Below, piece by piece: positions 23,718-32,485 of a stretch of DNA of 64,000 nucleotides; the first letter of the stretch is position 1; the number at the start of each line of letters is the position of its first letter. The translations under genes and the position numbers were made by a program. This DNA is from RI-106 sp964496875 (GTDB lineage Bacteria > Cyanobacteriota > Vampirovibrionia > Obscuribacterales > Obscuribacteraceae): NCBI GenBank assembly GCA_964496875.1, contig CAZCBH010000001.1:62001-126000 (forward strand), in the 5' to 3' direction. Under the pieces are notes generated by a model. The model was not told where the DNA came from, did no database searches, and saw only the letters and a list, made by a program, of their open reading frames with translations.

Positions 23718-24418
23718 GGTCTCTCTTTGTCCTCCTTCATTTTTTTCTTGATTCTCTTCTGGTTCTCCTCATCCGCTTTCTTGAGCGCTCTTTTGACCAG
23801 GTGAATAAGCTTTCCGGAGTCCGTGATGCCATAGACGCCATCTATATAGCTCCCTTCGGTTGATACCACCGCGAACGAAGGAGTGCAGATAATGAGCGGA
23901 TAGGCATAGCAATAGGCTCTAATGAAAGCGTATTCGGTTTTATTCACCACTTTATCCACTGATATTTTGAGCGGAAAAAAGTTTTTCTCTATTAGATGGA
24001 CCATCTCCGGATTGGTAAGAGTTATGCGGTTCACAAAGTCGCACTGGGGACTCGCTCTGTCATCGATCATGATAAAAAGCGGCTTCTTGTCATAGTCTTT
24101 AATCACCGCATTCAGATCGATTGACCTTATTCTAAGATAGCGCTCGGAATTGAGAGAAGGTTTTACATCTTCGTTTTTATCTTTTCCCTTCGCCTTTTTC
24201 TCTTTCTCTTTCTCTTTCTCTTCGAAATAATCGATATGTTCCTGCAAATCTTTCTCGTCCATATCGATGAGCCGGTGCCACTTCACCCCGCTTCCTGGTG
24301 ATACCATGCGGCTTTTCTCCAGTTGTTCCAAAATCAATCTGGTGGTGAGCAATATTATTGCCAGGGTGAGAAGTATGTTCAGATTGCCGGTGGTAGATCC
24401 TTTTTTAGTCAGAATCAT
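23714..24418 (-). CDS. Membrane-anchored thioredoxin-fold protein lacking CxxC
   Basis: The 234-residue product has one N-terminal membrane segment (LNILLTLAIILLTTRLIL), a highly charged EKEKEKEKK linker encoded by a hexanucleotide repeat, and a C-terminal thioredoxin-like fold: KPLFIMIDDRASPQCDF, then NFFPLKISVDK, then a CTPSFAVVSTEGSYIDGVYG strand-turn in the cis-Pro position. The usual CxxC is absent; only PQC remains, so disulfide exchange by the standard mechanism is unlikely. The ATG at 24418 is chosen for its AGGGAG 7 bases upstream. It overlaps the permease gene by 14 bases. It may be a binding module for the exported substrate of the neighbouring ABC system; this is inference. Confidence 0.7.
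   Translation of the reverse strand: MILTKKGSTTGNLNILLTLAIILLTTRLILEQLEKSRMVSPGSGVKWHRLIDMDEKDLQEHIDYFEEKEKEKEKKAKGKDKNEDVKPSLNSERYLRIRSIDLNAVIKDYDKKPLFIMIDDRASPQCDFVNRITLTNPEMVHLIEKNFFPLKISVDKVVNKTEYAFIRAYCYAYPLIICTPSFAVVSTEGSYIDGVYGITDSGKLIHLVKRALKKADEENQKRIKKKMKEDKERP
24197..24222. repeat. Hexanucleotide tandem repeat inside a coding region
   Basis: TTTCTC is repeated about 4.3 times on the plus strand, encoding alternating Glu-Lys on the minus strand. Copy changes keep the reading frame, so linker length could vary between strains. Confidence 0.8.
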
Positions 24419-25268
24419 AGTGGAACTCCCTGGCATTGAGGACAACCGTGGCGAGAAAGAGACAGAAAGCGATGTTTGAAGCTACCTGCAAGAGTGGTGC
24501 CAGGCAAATCGGCTCTGCCCGAAGCAGATCATAGGTATTGATGTTCGGTGCCATGAATTGAGAGAACTCGTTGAAGAACTGTACATAGTTTTGCAACTTT
24601 TCCTGGGAAATAGCGCCGAGAAGCAAGGGAAGCACTTTGCTGTTCACAAAATCCGATAATCCGAAAATATCCCAGATCATCACCCTGAGTTTATCGACAG
24701 CCTCGAAACTGACGACCGAAACAGATGCGGAGAAGAGATGGTTCGCAGCAGCGACCTGCATGGCGAGGACACCGGTCAAAACTGCCATCTCACTGGGCAG
24801 CATATAGACGAAGGTCATTACGGCGCTTACTCCCATGCCTATCATCAGTCTATCCAGAAAGCTGCATAGTATCATCAGCGGGGTCATCTCAAGAGAACCG
24901 AGATGTCCGATCAGCACGTTGAACAACTGCTGAAGCATCGAGGCTCCGCATAGAACCGTGGACATGGCAAGCCACTTGGCGGTTATATATTGCCAGCGCG
25001 GTATCGGTCGAGTGACCAGTAAAGGCATGCAGTCCATGCGCCGGCTCATGTTGAGGGTGAGCGGAAAGGGGCAGGAAAGCGTGGTCACCATCATTCCCAT
25101 AAGTAGAATGAGCAGGTAGGGATCATGGGCGGTGTCGTTATGTAAATCACTGCTACCCGGTGACATCTGGGAGAGAGGGATCCCGAAGACGAGCAGGATG
25201 ATGAAAGTCATCGTGAATTTGTGTTTGAGAATTTTGGCCAGCGTGTTGGCATAGATGGTAGTGTTCAT
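24405..25268 (-). CDS. ABC-2-type transporter permease
   Basis: The 287-residue product is a polytopic membrane protein with about six hydrophobic segments, including MTFIILLVFGIPLSQM and PYLLILLMGMMVTTLSCPF, in the ABC-2 layout. The motif around PLLVTRPIPRWQYITAKWLA is the cytosolic coupling region typical of these permeases. The ATG at 25268 overlaps the ATPase stop as ATGA and has GGAG 6 bases before it. With the ATPase it would form an exporter; natural substrate is unknown. Members of this type handle polysaccharides, lipids, drugs or peptides. A second permease is not present, so it probably works as a homodimer. Confidence 0.82.
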   Translation of the reverse strand: MNTTIYANTLAKILKHKFTMTFIILLVFGIPLSQMSPGSSDLHNDTAHDPYLLILLMGMMVTTLSCPFPLTLNMSRRMDCMPLLVTRPIPRWQYITAKWLAMSTVLCGASMLQQLFNVLIGHLGSLEMTPLMILCSFLDRLMIGMGVSAVMTFVYMLPSEMAVLTGVLAMQVAAANHLFSASVSVVSFEAVDKLRVMIWDIFGLSDFVNSKVLPLLLGAISQEKLQNYVQFFNEFSQFMAPNINTYDLLRAEPICLAPLLQVASNIAFCLFLATVVLNAREFHYDSD

Positions 25269-26224
25269 CTTCGGCTCCACTCAACCCTATCGTCTTCACT
25301 GTCGAACATTCCCTCCAGGGACGTGGATTCGGGACTGGCCGAGATCAGGGTCAAATTTGCTTCCACCAGGGACTTGATTACCACGGCGGCGTTTTTCTTA
25401 TTCTGTACTTTTAGCCTTGCCGTATGCAGATTTACTTCGATTAAATCAACTCCCGTATCGAGGCATATCTTTTCCAGTATGGCTCTTGTTTCGGTATCGT
25501 CGGCGACACTATCATCGGTTTTCGGCAGCCATTTGATTTTGAGAACATAAGGTAGGTCGGGGACATTATCGAGAGAGCGTGTCTCTTTGATTTTGCCGTT
25601 GTTAATAAAAGCGACCCGGTCGCAGACCCGCTCCATTTCATCAAGGTGGTGTGAATTTAGTACCACCGTGACGTTTTCTTGTTTTAGTTGCAACAGTATC
25701 TCTCTTAGAAGGGTTACACCGGGCGGGTCCATGCCGGATCCGGGTTCATCGAGAAAGAGAATTTTTGGCTTGCCGACAAGGGCCTGGGCCAGTCCGATGC
25801 GCTGGAGCATACCCCGGCTGAATTTTTTGATCGGTCTGTCCCAGGCATCTTGAACCAGACCGACGCGGCGAAGCGTTGCCACCACATCATCTTTGCGGGT
25901 AGAAGGGTCTTGCTTGGCCAGGGCGTGGTGATATTCAAGATATTGCCTGGCCGAGAACCATGCTTCGAAAATCGGTCTTTCGGGCAGGAAGCCTATAACC
26001 TCTCGAACGGCCAGATCGGTGGGAGGCAGGTCGCCTATTGTGATTTTGCCCGCATCAGGATGAATCAGTCCGAGAAGACATCCGATGATGGTGGTCTTGC
26101 CGGCACCGTTCGGTCCAAGCAGTCCGAAACATTCTCCTTCCGCCACTTGAAAACTCACACCGGAGAGCGCCAGCGCTTCTCTACCTTCGTAGGCTTTAAT
26201 CAGATTCTCGACTACGATCAGCAT
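25265..26224 (-). CDS. ABC transporter ATP-binding protein
   Basis: The 319-residue protein has Walker A GPNGAGKTT, signature FSRGMLQRIGLAQAL (a diverged LSGGQ), Walker B ILFLDEP and switch His in LNSHHLDEM. About 100 C-terminal residues after the nucleotide domain form an extra domain, common in ABC-2 exporters of the CcmA/DRA type. The ATG for MLIVVENLIKAYEG at 26224 is preferred over an upstream frame extension without family similarity. It is the first gene of the five-gene overlapping series and drives the permease encoded next. Energy coupling for export is a secure call; substrate is not. Confidence 0.93.
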   Translation of the reverse strand: MLIVVENLIKAYEGREALALSGVSFQVAEGECFGLLGPNGAGKTTIIGCLLGLIHPDAGKITIGDLPPTDLAVREVIGFLPERPIFEAWFSARQYLEYHHALAKQDPSTRKDDVVATLRRVGLVQDAWDRPIKKFSRGMLQRIGLAQALVGKPKILFLDEPGSGMDPPGVTLLREILLQLKQENVTVVLNSHHLDEMERVCDRVAFINNGKIKETRSLDNVPDLPYVLKIKWLPKTDDSVADDTETRAILEKICLDTGVDLIEVNLHTARLKVQNKKNAAVVIKSLVEANLTLISASPESTSLEGMFDSEDDRVEWSRR

Positions 26225-26296
26225 GGTCCGTTTAAAGAGCTGTGGAATGCAAGTCTTTCGATTGAAAAACAACCATTATTGCATAAAGCCAGGCGC

Positions 26297-26860
26297 TCAG
26301 AAGGCGTCGAAGATGACCTGACCCAGGTTGGCCAGCTCTTTGAAAGCTTCTCTTGCGACATCGACATCGAGCTTATTGAAAGAATCTGACTGATTGAGAT
26401 AGACACCGAACTTTGCTCGAACCACAAGTTCTGAAAATCCGGTGATTTTATTCAGGTTGTCAATCGACTCGATAACCCCGGGATAACGGATGAACCGCTC
26501 TGCCAGTTGAGCATCGTTATAGGTACTGATGTATTTGTTCTCGAACTGCTTGTTACCGACCGGCTCGCCTCGGGATTCGAAGAGAAACAATCGGGTGATC
26601 GCTCCGATAAAGCCCCTGGCCATGCGGGGTCGAAAAGAGATCTGAAAAGGTTCTATTACTCCTTCTTTTTTCCGGTCGTATTCCGTCCCGGTCTCGATGT
26701 AGTAGTTCACCCCGAAAGGGAAATGAGGGCGAAAAGCCTCCAGGGTCGCTGGAAATCCTAGCAGAGAGCCTTTAATGCAAACCGCTACCCGGGCTGAGTC
26801 GTCCACGACTTTACCGTCCAGGGCCTGGGCAATGCTTCTTGATTTGCTGTCTTCCTGCAT
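26297..26860 (-). CDS. Conserved-looking protein of unknown function
   Basis: A 187-residue soluble protein with no signal peptide or membrane segment and no motif I recognise. It is balanced in charge with aromatic residues (FRPHFPFGVNYYIETG, FISTYNDAQ-like stretch), consistent with a folded alpha/beta domain. The ATG is 13 bases after the stop of the upstream TPR gene, so the two are probably cotranscribed. The ABC series begins 72 bases downstream. No function is suggested. Confidence 0.75.
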   Translation of the reverse strand: MQEDSKSRSIAQALDGKVVDDSARVAVCIKGSLLGFPATLEAFRPHFPFGVNYYIETGTEYDRKKEGVIEPFQISFRPRMARGFIGAITRLFLFESRGEPVGNKQFENKYISTYNDAQLAERFIRYPGVIESIDNLNKITGFSELVVRAKFGVYLNQSDSFNKLDVDVAREAFKELANLGQVIFDAF

Positions 26861-26873
26861 CGGTTCTATAAAG

Positions 26874-27899
26874 CTAATCTTTCGGCCTGGACTGCAGATC
26901 GGAGAGCTCTTTGGGCGGCTGAATGAACATGTTCATGTCTTTGCCCTTGTCCTCATTCTCTTTCTTGAGTTTGAAGAATGAGCGAATAAGAGCGGTTTTG
27001 CCCTTGCCATCAACCTTATCCGGGGGAGAGGCTTTCTCTACGCTACCGCTATCGGAAATGGTTCGCTTGCGGTCGTCCTCACCGGCTGGCTCTTCTTCCT
27101 CTTTTTTGAAATCTTTATTTATAGAAGCTATCTGTTTTCTTGCTTCTCGGACAAAATCGCCGGCAGGCTCCAGTGAGATCGCCTTGTTAAGCATAACCAG
27201 AGCCTGGGCAGGGTGCTCGTTCTTGTTGAGAAGCACGCCCATACGATAGTAGGAATCAGCCATTCTGGGATTGACGGAGAGAGCCTTGCTGTAGACCTCG
27301 AGCGCTTTCAGATATTTGTCGTCTTTCTCGTAGACATGGCCCATGTTGTAATATGCGGATTCGAATTTGGGATTGAGCTCCACCACTCGCTTCCACTTCT
27401 CTAAAGCCTCGTCAGACCTTTTCATGGCAAACAGAACCGAGCCCAGTCCATTGAGGCTCGTGGTTCGGTCCGGCTTTATCTCCAGGGCTTTTTCGAAGGA
27501 TTCCATCGCTTTGGTCCAGTTTTTCTGGGCGGTGTAGAGCAGACCGAGGTTGCTGTAGGCCTGCTCCAGTTTTGGATTTGCTTGAATCGCTTCTTTATAT
27601 TCGGCGATGGCGCGATTGAACTGTCCCTGTTTGTGCAGCTCGACTCCCTTGTTATAATGTTCTACAGCCTCGCGGCGAGCACTCTTCTTGGGTTTCTGCT
27701 CCGCAGTCGATTCGGATTTGACTTCGCTGGCTTTCTCTTTTCCCTTTTCTTTCTCGGTGTCAGTTCCTGCTTCTGATTCAGAGGCAGAAACCGCTTCTGT
27801 TTCCGCTTCACTCTCCTGGGCAAAGGCACCAGCCAGGGGAAGACAAGCCAGAGCTGCGATATAGAGAATTAACGAAAGATATTTGAGCTGCTTCATCAT
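26874..27899 (-). CDS. Secreted TPR-repeat protein
   Basis: The 341-residue reading starts at MMKQLKYLSLILY with a signal peptide ending near AGAFAQ. A Ser/Glu/Lys-rich linker (~30-75) is followed by five classical TPR units: NKGVELHKQGQFNRAIAEYK, SNLGLLYTAQKNWTKAMESF, then LNGLGSVLF, YYNMGHVYEKDDKYLKALEV and YYRMGVLLNKNEHPAQALVM. The last ~90 residues are charged and disordered. The ribosome site is weak. TPR solenoids bind peptides or proteins; the signal peptide places this one outside the cytoplasm. It lies between aroQ and an unknown gene on the same strand. Confidence 0.9.
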   Translation of the reverse strand: MMKQLKYLSLILYIAALACLPLAGAFAQESEAETEAVSASESEAGTDTEKEKGKEKASEVKSESTAEQKPKKSARREAVEHYNKGVELHKQGQFNRAIAEYKEAIQANPKLEQAYSNLGLLYTAQKNWTKAMESFEKALEIKPDRTTSLNGLGSVLFAMKRSDEALEKWKRVVELNPKFESAYYNMGHVYEKDDKYLKALEVYSKALSVNPRMADSYYRMGVLLNKNEHPAQALVMLNKAISLEPAGDFVREARKQIASINKDFKKEEEEPAGEDDRKRTISDSGSVEKASPPDKVDGKGKTALIRSFFKLKKENEDKGKDMNMFIQPPKELSDLQSRPKD

Positions 27900-27963
27900 A
27901 TAACTAGAATTGACCGGATTCAGGAGCCTATTATAAGCATCCTCTCTCCGGTACATGCTAAAT

Positions 27964-28422
27964 CTATCTCAGAACTTCACCTTCTGCTTTATCCAGGCTG
28001 TGAACAAGCCCGAGAAGGCCCAGTTCGTAGCTTTTTGATCTGAAACCAACCACGACACCACGAGCAATGTCAGAGAGATAGGTCTTTCTGCGGAATTCTT
28101 CTCGGGAGTGGACATTGGTGAGATGGACTTCGACAAATGGCAGGGCGGTTGCAAGCAAGGCGTCCCTCAAGGCGATGGAAGTGTGACCATAGGCCGCCGG
28201 ATTAATTACCAGCCCCTTAATTCCCGAGCCGAGACAGTCATGGATGCGTTCTATGATGGCGCTTTCGCTATTCGACTGGAAAACCGACAGCTCGACACCC
28301 AGCTTTAGAGCCAGTTCGTTCAGGTTATTGTTTATCTCTTCCAGGGTCTCGCTTCCATACATGCTCGTTTCCCTGGTTCCAAGGAGGTTGAGATTCGGTC
28401 CATGGATAACGAGGATCTTCAA
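27964..28422 (-). CDS. aroQ: 3-dehydroquinate dehydratase, type II
   Basis: This 152-residue enzyme dehydrates 3-dehydroquinate in the shikimate pathway. It has the type II landmarks: ILVIHGPNLNLLGTRE at the start, catalytic Tyr in SMYGSETL, NPAAYGHTSIALRDAL, and the His/Arg region EVHLTNVHSREEFRRKTYLS. A TTG start at 28422 gives (M)KILVIHGPN, the exact family N-terminus, and overlaps the upstream stop as TTGA; the longer frame has no ATG and is rejected. A shikimate kinase gene lies 0.7 kb upstream on the same strand, so two steps of the pathway are clustered. Confidence 0.96.
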   Translation of the reverse strand: MKILVIHGPNLNLLGTRETSMYGSETLEEINNNLNELALKLGVELSVFQSNSESAIIERIHDCLGSGIKGLVINPAAYGHTSIALRDALLATALPFVEVHLTNVHSREEFRRKTYLSDIARGVVVGFRSKSYELGLLGLVHSLDKAEGEVLR

Positions 28423-29042
28423 ATCTGGTTTTCTGCCTCTTCCAGCTCTAGGGCTTCCAGGGCACATTGAGCTTCAAGAAGGAAAGGATCGTTTCTGGCA
28501 AGTAGTCTTTCCGCTTTGACCAGTCCGACGAACTGGGCGAGGATATCCCGCAGTGGCACTTGCTGACCGTTGTCGTCCACTGTATAGGCGATAAGGAACA
28601 TGGTGGCGGCCAGGAGCATCCGGGCTTCTACCGGTCGAAGCTCTTCGCTTTCGAGAATACGCTCCATCAACTTGGAATCGGCTTTGTTTTCGAAAGTGAG
28701 TTCTTTACAGAATTGCAGCACCGGCTCGAACACCGACCGGCTGCGCTCTTCTGGCAGCGAAGATGCCGCTCTGATGAGATTGAGCTTATTGCCGGCATCT
28801 CCCAGAGATTCTGCACTGTCCACCAGGTTTCGAACCTGGTTGGCTTTGGTGTTGAATTGACGACGCAGTTCCGTAGGCGCCACCGAGGATACGGGCTCTT
28901 TAGCCGCGTCCAGTCGCTTGTCGTAAAAGTCTTGAACCTGCTGCCTTTTCAATTCCACGCCAAAAGGCATAAGCTCCATAAAGATGGATTCCAAGCCCTC
29001 GAGCTGGGACTGCAAATACATCAATTCATCCTGGGTGACCAA
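28419..29042 (-). CDS. Unknown helical protein between aroK and aroQ
   Basis: A 207-residue, largely alpha-helical acidic protein with no motif I recognise. Residues 1-60 could form a coiled coil (LQSQLEGLESIFMEL); the middle has a hydrophobic helix AARMLLAATMFLIAYTV-like and the end is LEALELEEAENQI. The start is probably TTG at 29042, with AAGGAG 10 bases upstream; an internal ATG at 29021 lacks this. Its stop is fused to the aroQ start (TTGA), implying coupling to that gene. Whether it acts in aromatic synthesis is not shown. Confidence 0.75.
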   Translation of the reverse strand: MVTQDELMYLQSQLEGLESIFMELMPFGVELKRQQVQDFYDKRLDAAKEPVSSVAPTELRRQFNTKANQVRNLVDSAESLGDAGNKLNLIRAASSLPEERSRSVFEPVLQFCKELTFENKADSKLMERILESEELRPVEARMLLAATMFLIAYTVDDNGQQVPLRDILAQFVGLVKAERLLARNDPFLLEAQCALEALELEEAENQI

Positions 29043-29121
29043 TGGAAACTATCTCCTTATCTCCTGGTATCCGGAGCTTACATGACATCTCGCCCGCCGG
29101 TCCAGTTGTGACCTCTAGATT

Positions 29122-29808
29122 TTATACCGTCTTATCAAAGTCTTCACTAGTTTGAAGCCGATTAAATTCCGCTATCAGCCTGTTTACTACCGACTCCGGG
29201 GTTTGAAAACTTGTATCGATGGTTATATCAGCCATTCGGTATACAGGATCTCTTTCTCGTAACAATTGGCTAATTCTCTCCAATTTTTCCTTTTTCGCCT
29301 TGTTGAAATCCCTTTTGTTGTCAATAGGCTGCGTTGCCCCGGCCAAAAGCGGTCTTGTGCTGTCCTCTTGCAACCTCTTTGCCAGGGTGTCAGCATCGGC
29401 AGCAAGATAGACCACGGTTCCCAGTGCTTTGAGAATCGCCATATTTCCTTCCCCCACAGGTAGACCGCCTCCGGTCGAGACTATCATCGTGGTATGCCTA
29501 TCCAGCATCTCGACAGTCTTTTCGAAGAGACCGGTTTTAATAGGATCCTGCCCATCTTCTTCTTTAGCCAGCAGATTGGCTGCGCCCTTTATTTTGTGGT
29601 CGTGCAGTATTTCAACAGTCAGTCTCTCCAGGCTTCTGAAAAATGGCTCTCCATGCCTGGCGAATATAGAAGAGATCGACATTTTGCAGGACTCTTCTAT
29701 CAACTTATCCGTTTCCAGAAAGAGAGAGTCCTTGATACTGCCGGCAATGGCTCTACCGCATTCGCTTTTCCCGGAGCCCGGCATGCCGATTAGAATAAGT
29801 GTATTCAT
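29122..29808 (-). CDS. aroK: Shikimate kinase with an extra internal segment
   Basis: The 228-residue protein starts MNTLILIGMPGSGKSECGRA, giving the P-loop GMPGSGKS. It keeps FLETDKLIEES (the D in the shikimate site), RSLERLTVE, the glycine triplet STGGGLP, and RPLL in the lid. It phosphorylates shikimate in the cytoplasm. Most AroK/AroL proteins are about 170-180 residues; here a ~35-residue insertion rich in K, E and D (after LTVEILHDHK) lies between the shikimate-binding helix and the GGG motif. The start is two bases from the stop of the upstream TPR gene. Confidence 0.93.
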   Translation of the reverse strand: MNTLILIGMPGSGKSECGRAIAGSIKDSLFLETDKLIEESCKMSISSIFARHGEPFFRSLERLTVEILHDHKIKGAANLLAKEEDGQDPIKTGLFEKTVEMLDRHTTMIVSTGGGLPVGEGNMAILKALGTVVYLAADADTLAKRLQEDSTRPLLAGATQPIDNKRDFNKAKKEKLERISQLLRERDPVYRMADITIDTSFQTPESVVNRLIAEFNRLQTSEDFDKTV

Positions 29809-29809
29809 C

Positions 29810-31237
29810 TCAAAGAGACTTGCTCTTCCTCTGGGCAATCTCGATTTTGCTATGGGCATCTACCATGGATGGATTGAGAAATAGTGCTCTTTTGAAGTGG
29901 GGAATACAGTCACTGTACTGTTTCATGTTCATGAGCGCCAGTCCGAGACCATAATGGGCTGATGCCATATTCGGTGCGCAGTTAATCGCCGTTCTAAACT
30001 CCTCTGCCGCGTTGTGATAATCTCCGGTCAAAGAACACATCGTGGCGAGATTATTGTGCGCGTAAGCAGACTGAGGTTCGACAGCCACCGCTTTTTGAAA
30101 TGCTTCTCTGGCCTCGGCATACTTGCCTTTCGAGGCGTAGATATTGCCCAGGCTGAAGGCCGCAGAGCTTGCTTCCGGATTCAGTGCTATCGACTTAAGA
30201 TAGGCTTCCTTCGCTTCTTCGACTCGTCCAGTTTGGGAATAGACATCGCCAAGTGCATTGAGGGTGGTGGCGCTATTGGGATTGAGTTTGCTCGCCTCTT
30301 TTAGCTCTTTTTCAGACAGCCAGAAATTGCGGGCGGCGAAGGCGGTTAGACCGAGTTCGTAATGACCGACGGCAAGCCCCGGGGCAAGATGAATCAGTCT
30401 GTTGTATTCTCTGAGCGCCTCCTGCAGCCGACCGGCTTCTTTATAGGCGTTCGCCCGGGCGAGAATACTGGCGGTGGTGGCATTCAAACGTGACTCTCCG
30501 CCGCTACTCTCTTTCTCTCCTTTGGCCGCTTCACTGCCCTGGCTTCCCTTCCTGGCAGGAAAAGTCCTGGCTAATTTGACCTCTCTATCGAGCTCATTCA
30601 AGTGTAAAATCACCTTTTCAGATTTGCCCAGACGTTCATATACCCTGGCCAGGCTGCCGTGGGCAGCGGTGAGCTGAATGTCTAGAGCGGAGATTTCGGT
30701 GATATATTCCGCTGCGGCGGTGATGTTGTTCTGCTTGCGGGCCGCATTCGCTTTAGCTCTCAATTTTGAGATCTTGGCTTTCGATAGTTTGACCGCTTCT
30801 TCAAAATGAGTAACCGCCGAATGATTCTCTCCCAACTCGAGAAAAGTCAGCCCTAGTCTGTTGTGAAGCGAGGGATTATCAGGAGTATCAGAGACTCTGC
30901 GCAAGAGCGTCTGAGCGGTTTTGTCCAGAAGCTCCACATCTGTCGAGTCGAAGGCGGCTTCTTGAATCTGTCCGCTATTTTCTTTAGAAGAAACGACTGT
31001 TCCTGGAATGGTGCCTTTTATCTTTTTGAATACTGCCTTGCCGAGATCGGTGACATTGGAGAAATCCGGTCCTGGAATGCCCAGGAATTTAAGCGGAAGA
31101 ACCGGAAGGGTGACGAGCCCGATCGCGGCGATGAGAATCAACCAGGGACGCTTAGTTGAGCGTTTCCTTCTGACTAGAGATTCCGATATCTGAGTATTGG
31201 TTACCAACGCTATTCGCCCCTGCCGCGGGTTGCTCAC
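29810..31237 (-). CDS. Membrane-anchored TPR-repeat protein
   Basis: The 475-residue product starts at GTG and has a basic N-terminus, then one hydrophobic segment (PWLILIAAIGLVTLPVLPL, ~32-50), consistent with an inner-membrane anchor and a periplasmic body. At least nine TPR-like units follow, for example LGLTFLELGENHSAVTHFEEA, LGDVYSQTGRVEEAKEAYLK, LGNIYASKGKYAEAREAFQK and YGLGLALMNMKQYSDCIPHF. A Lys/Ser/Gly-rich gap near 230-255 splits the array. It ends just before aroK, probably in one transcript. No partner can be named. Confidence 0.9.
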   Translation of the reverse strand: MSNPRQGRIALVTNTQISESLVRRKRSTKRPWLILIAAIGLVTLPVLPLKFLGIPGPDFSNVTDLGKAVFKKIKGTIPGTVVSSKENSGQIQEAAFDSTDVELLDKTAQTLLRRVSDTPDNPSLHNRLGLTFLELGENHSAVTHFEEAVKLSKAKISKLRAKANAARKQNNITAAAEYITEISALDIQLTAAHGSLARVYERLGKSEKVILHLNELDREVKLARTFPARKGSQGSEAAKGEKESSGGESRLNATTASILARANAYKEAGRLQEALREYNRLIHLAPGLAVGHYELGLTAFAARNFWLSEKELKEASKLNPNSATTLNALGDVYSQTGRVEEAKEAYLKSIALNPEASSAAFSLGNIYASKGKYAEAREAFQKAVAVEPQSAYAHNNLATMCSLTGDYHNAAEEFRTAINCAPNMASAHYGLGLALMNMKQYSDCIPHFKRALFLNPSMVDAHSKIEIAQRKSKSL

Positions 31238-31381
31238 AATTAATAGGATGAGGATTCAGTATGTAAAGAGTATATATGAATCAAATGAGCGTCAATGCGG
31301 TTTTTCCCAGCCCTGCTTCAAAAGCCCCGTAATGGCTGGATCCTGACCCCTGACCTTAAGCGCTGTTAATAATCTGCAGAT

Positions 31382-32485
31382 CTATTTCGCTTTGAAATAG
31401 AGGATTATCGTACCCAGGGTTCCTATCACGATGTTCGGCAGCCAGGCAGCGAGCATCGGATGAATTCGCCCGGCTTCTCCCATCGCTCCTGATGTGGATT
31501 GGAGAACATAATAGAGGAAGACGATGACGGCAGAATATATAAGACCGATATTGCTCCTAGATCGCCTTCCAAGAAGACCGAGGGGGGCTCCTGCCAGGGC
31601 GACTATCAAACAAGCCAGAGGTTGGGAGAATTTCTGATAGTAGCGCACCAGAATATCGTTGGAGAGCGCGTTTGCTTGTTTGAGGCTGTCTATGTAACTG
31701 CCTAGCTCCCACATGTTCATTTCGGTGGGCTGGATATGTCCGGCTTCCATCAGCTTCTGAGCATTTTGTATTCCTGGGATTCTCAATTTTTCGAATTGCA
31801 GAATCCGGGTTACGTCGCTGGTGCCGCTTACGGCATAAGTGCGTCCGTTGTTGAGGATCCATTCTCCATGTTTGAAAGTACCATCGGAAGCGGCGATGAT
31901 CTGCACCAGGGCGCTACGAGTAAAGTCCAGGATGATGACGTTCTGCAGTCTCTGGTCCTGGAATTTGTCCACATAATAGACCCGCTCTAGTTGAAGGTTT
32001 TTGTTGCGCTGCATGTAGGTGAAGTTGGCCGTGCCTGAGGGCATCTCTGCCTTGTAGAGCGCCAGAAACTCGAGCTTTTTAGAGGTGCGGTTGGCGAGCG
32101 GCACCACCAGCTCGTTCAAGCCGAAGGAGACGAAGCTGGTGAAAAGACCGAAGAGAAGCGGTGCCACCATGATTCGATAGAAGCTCACACCATTGGTTCT
32201 GAGCGCGATTATTTCGGAGTCTCCGGAGAGGCGGTTGAAGACCAGTAGTGTTCCGAGCAGAACCCCGATAGGGATTGTGAGAACGATAATCGCCGGCAGG
32301 TGCAGACCGATGATGGTGAAAGCCAGATCCAGAGGTACACCCGAGCGCATAATCAGGTTGAAGATCGTCTTCAACTGGTCGGCGCCGAACCAGACACCCG
32401 TCACGATACCGATACCGAACAGGAGCGGCTGCCAGAACTCGTTGGCAATGTATCTATCCAGAAGCTTAACTTGTAAGCTCATCAT
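31382..32485 (-). CDS. LPS export permease of the LptF/LptG family
   Basis: The 367-residue permease has the YjgP/YjgQ layout: three N-terminal membrane segments, a ~190-residue periplasmic beta-jellyroll-like domain (from about residue 125), then three C-terminal segments. The family block LVFNRLSGDSEIIALRTNGVSFYRIM contains the coupling-helix region that meets LptB, and QPLACLIVALAGAPLGLLGRRS is typical of the fifth segment. With LptB it extracts LPS from the inner membrane. Only one permease gene occurs here, so a homodimer is likely. The ATG overlaps the lptB stop in an ATGA. LptF cannot be separated from LptG. Confidence 0.93.
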   Translation of the reverse strand: MMSLQVKLLDRYIANEFWQPLLFGIGIVTGVWFGADQLKTIFNLIMRSGVPLDLAFTIIGLHLPAIIVLTIPIGVLLGTLLVFNRLSGDSEIIALRTNGVSFYRIMVAPLLFGLFTSFVSFGLNELVVPLANRTSKKLEFLALYKAEMPSGTANFTYMQRNKNLQLERVYYVDKFQDQRLQNVIILDFTRSALVQIIAASDGTFKHGEWILNNGRTYAVSGTSDVTRILQFEKLRIPGIQNAQKLMEAGHIQPTEMNMWELGSYIDSLKQANALSNDILVRYYQKFSQPLACLIVALAGAPLGLLGRRSRSNIGLIYSAVIVFLYYVLQSTSGAMGEAGRIHPMLAAWLPNIVIGTLGTIILYFKAK

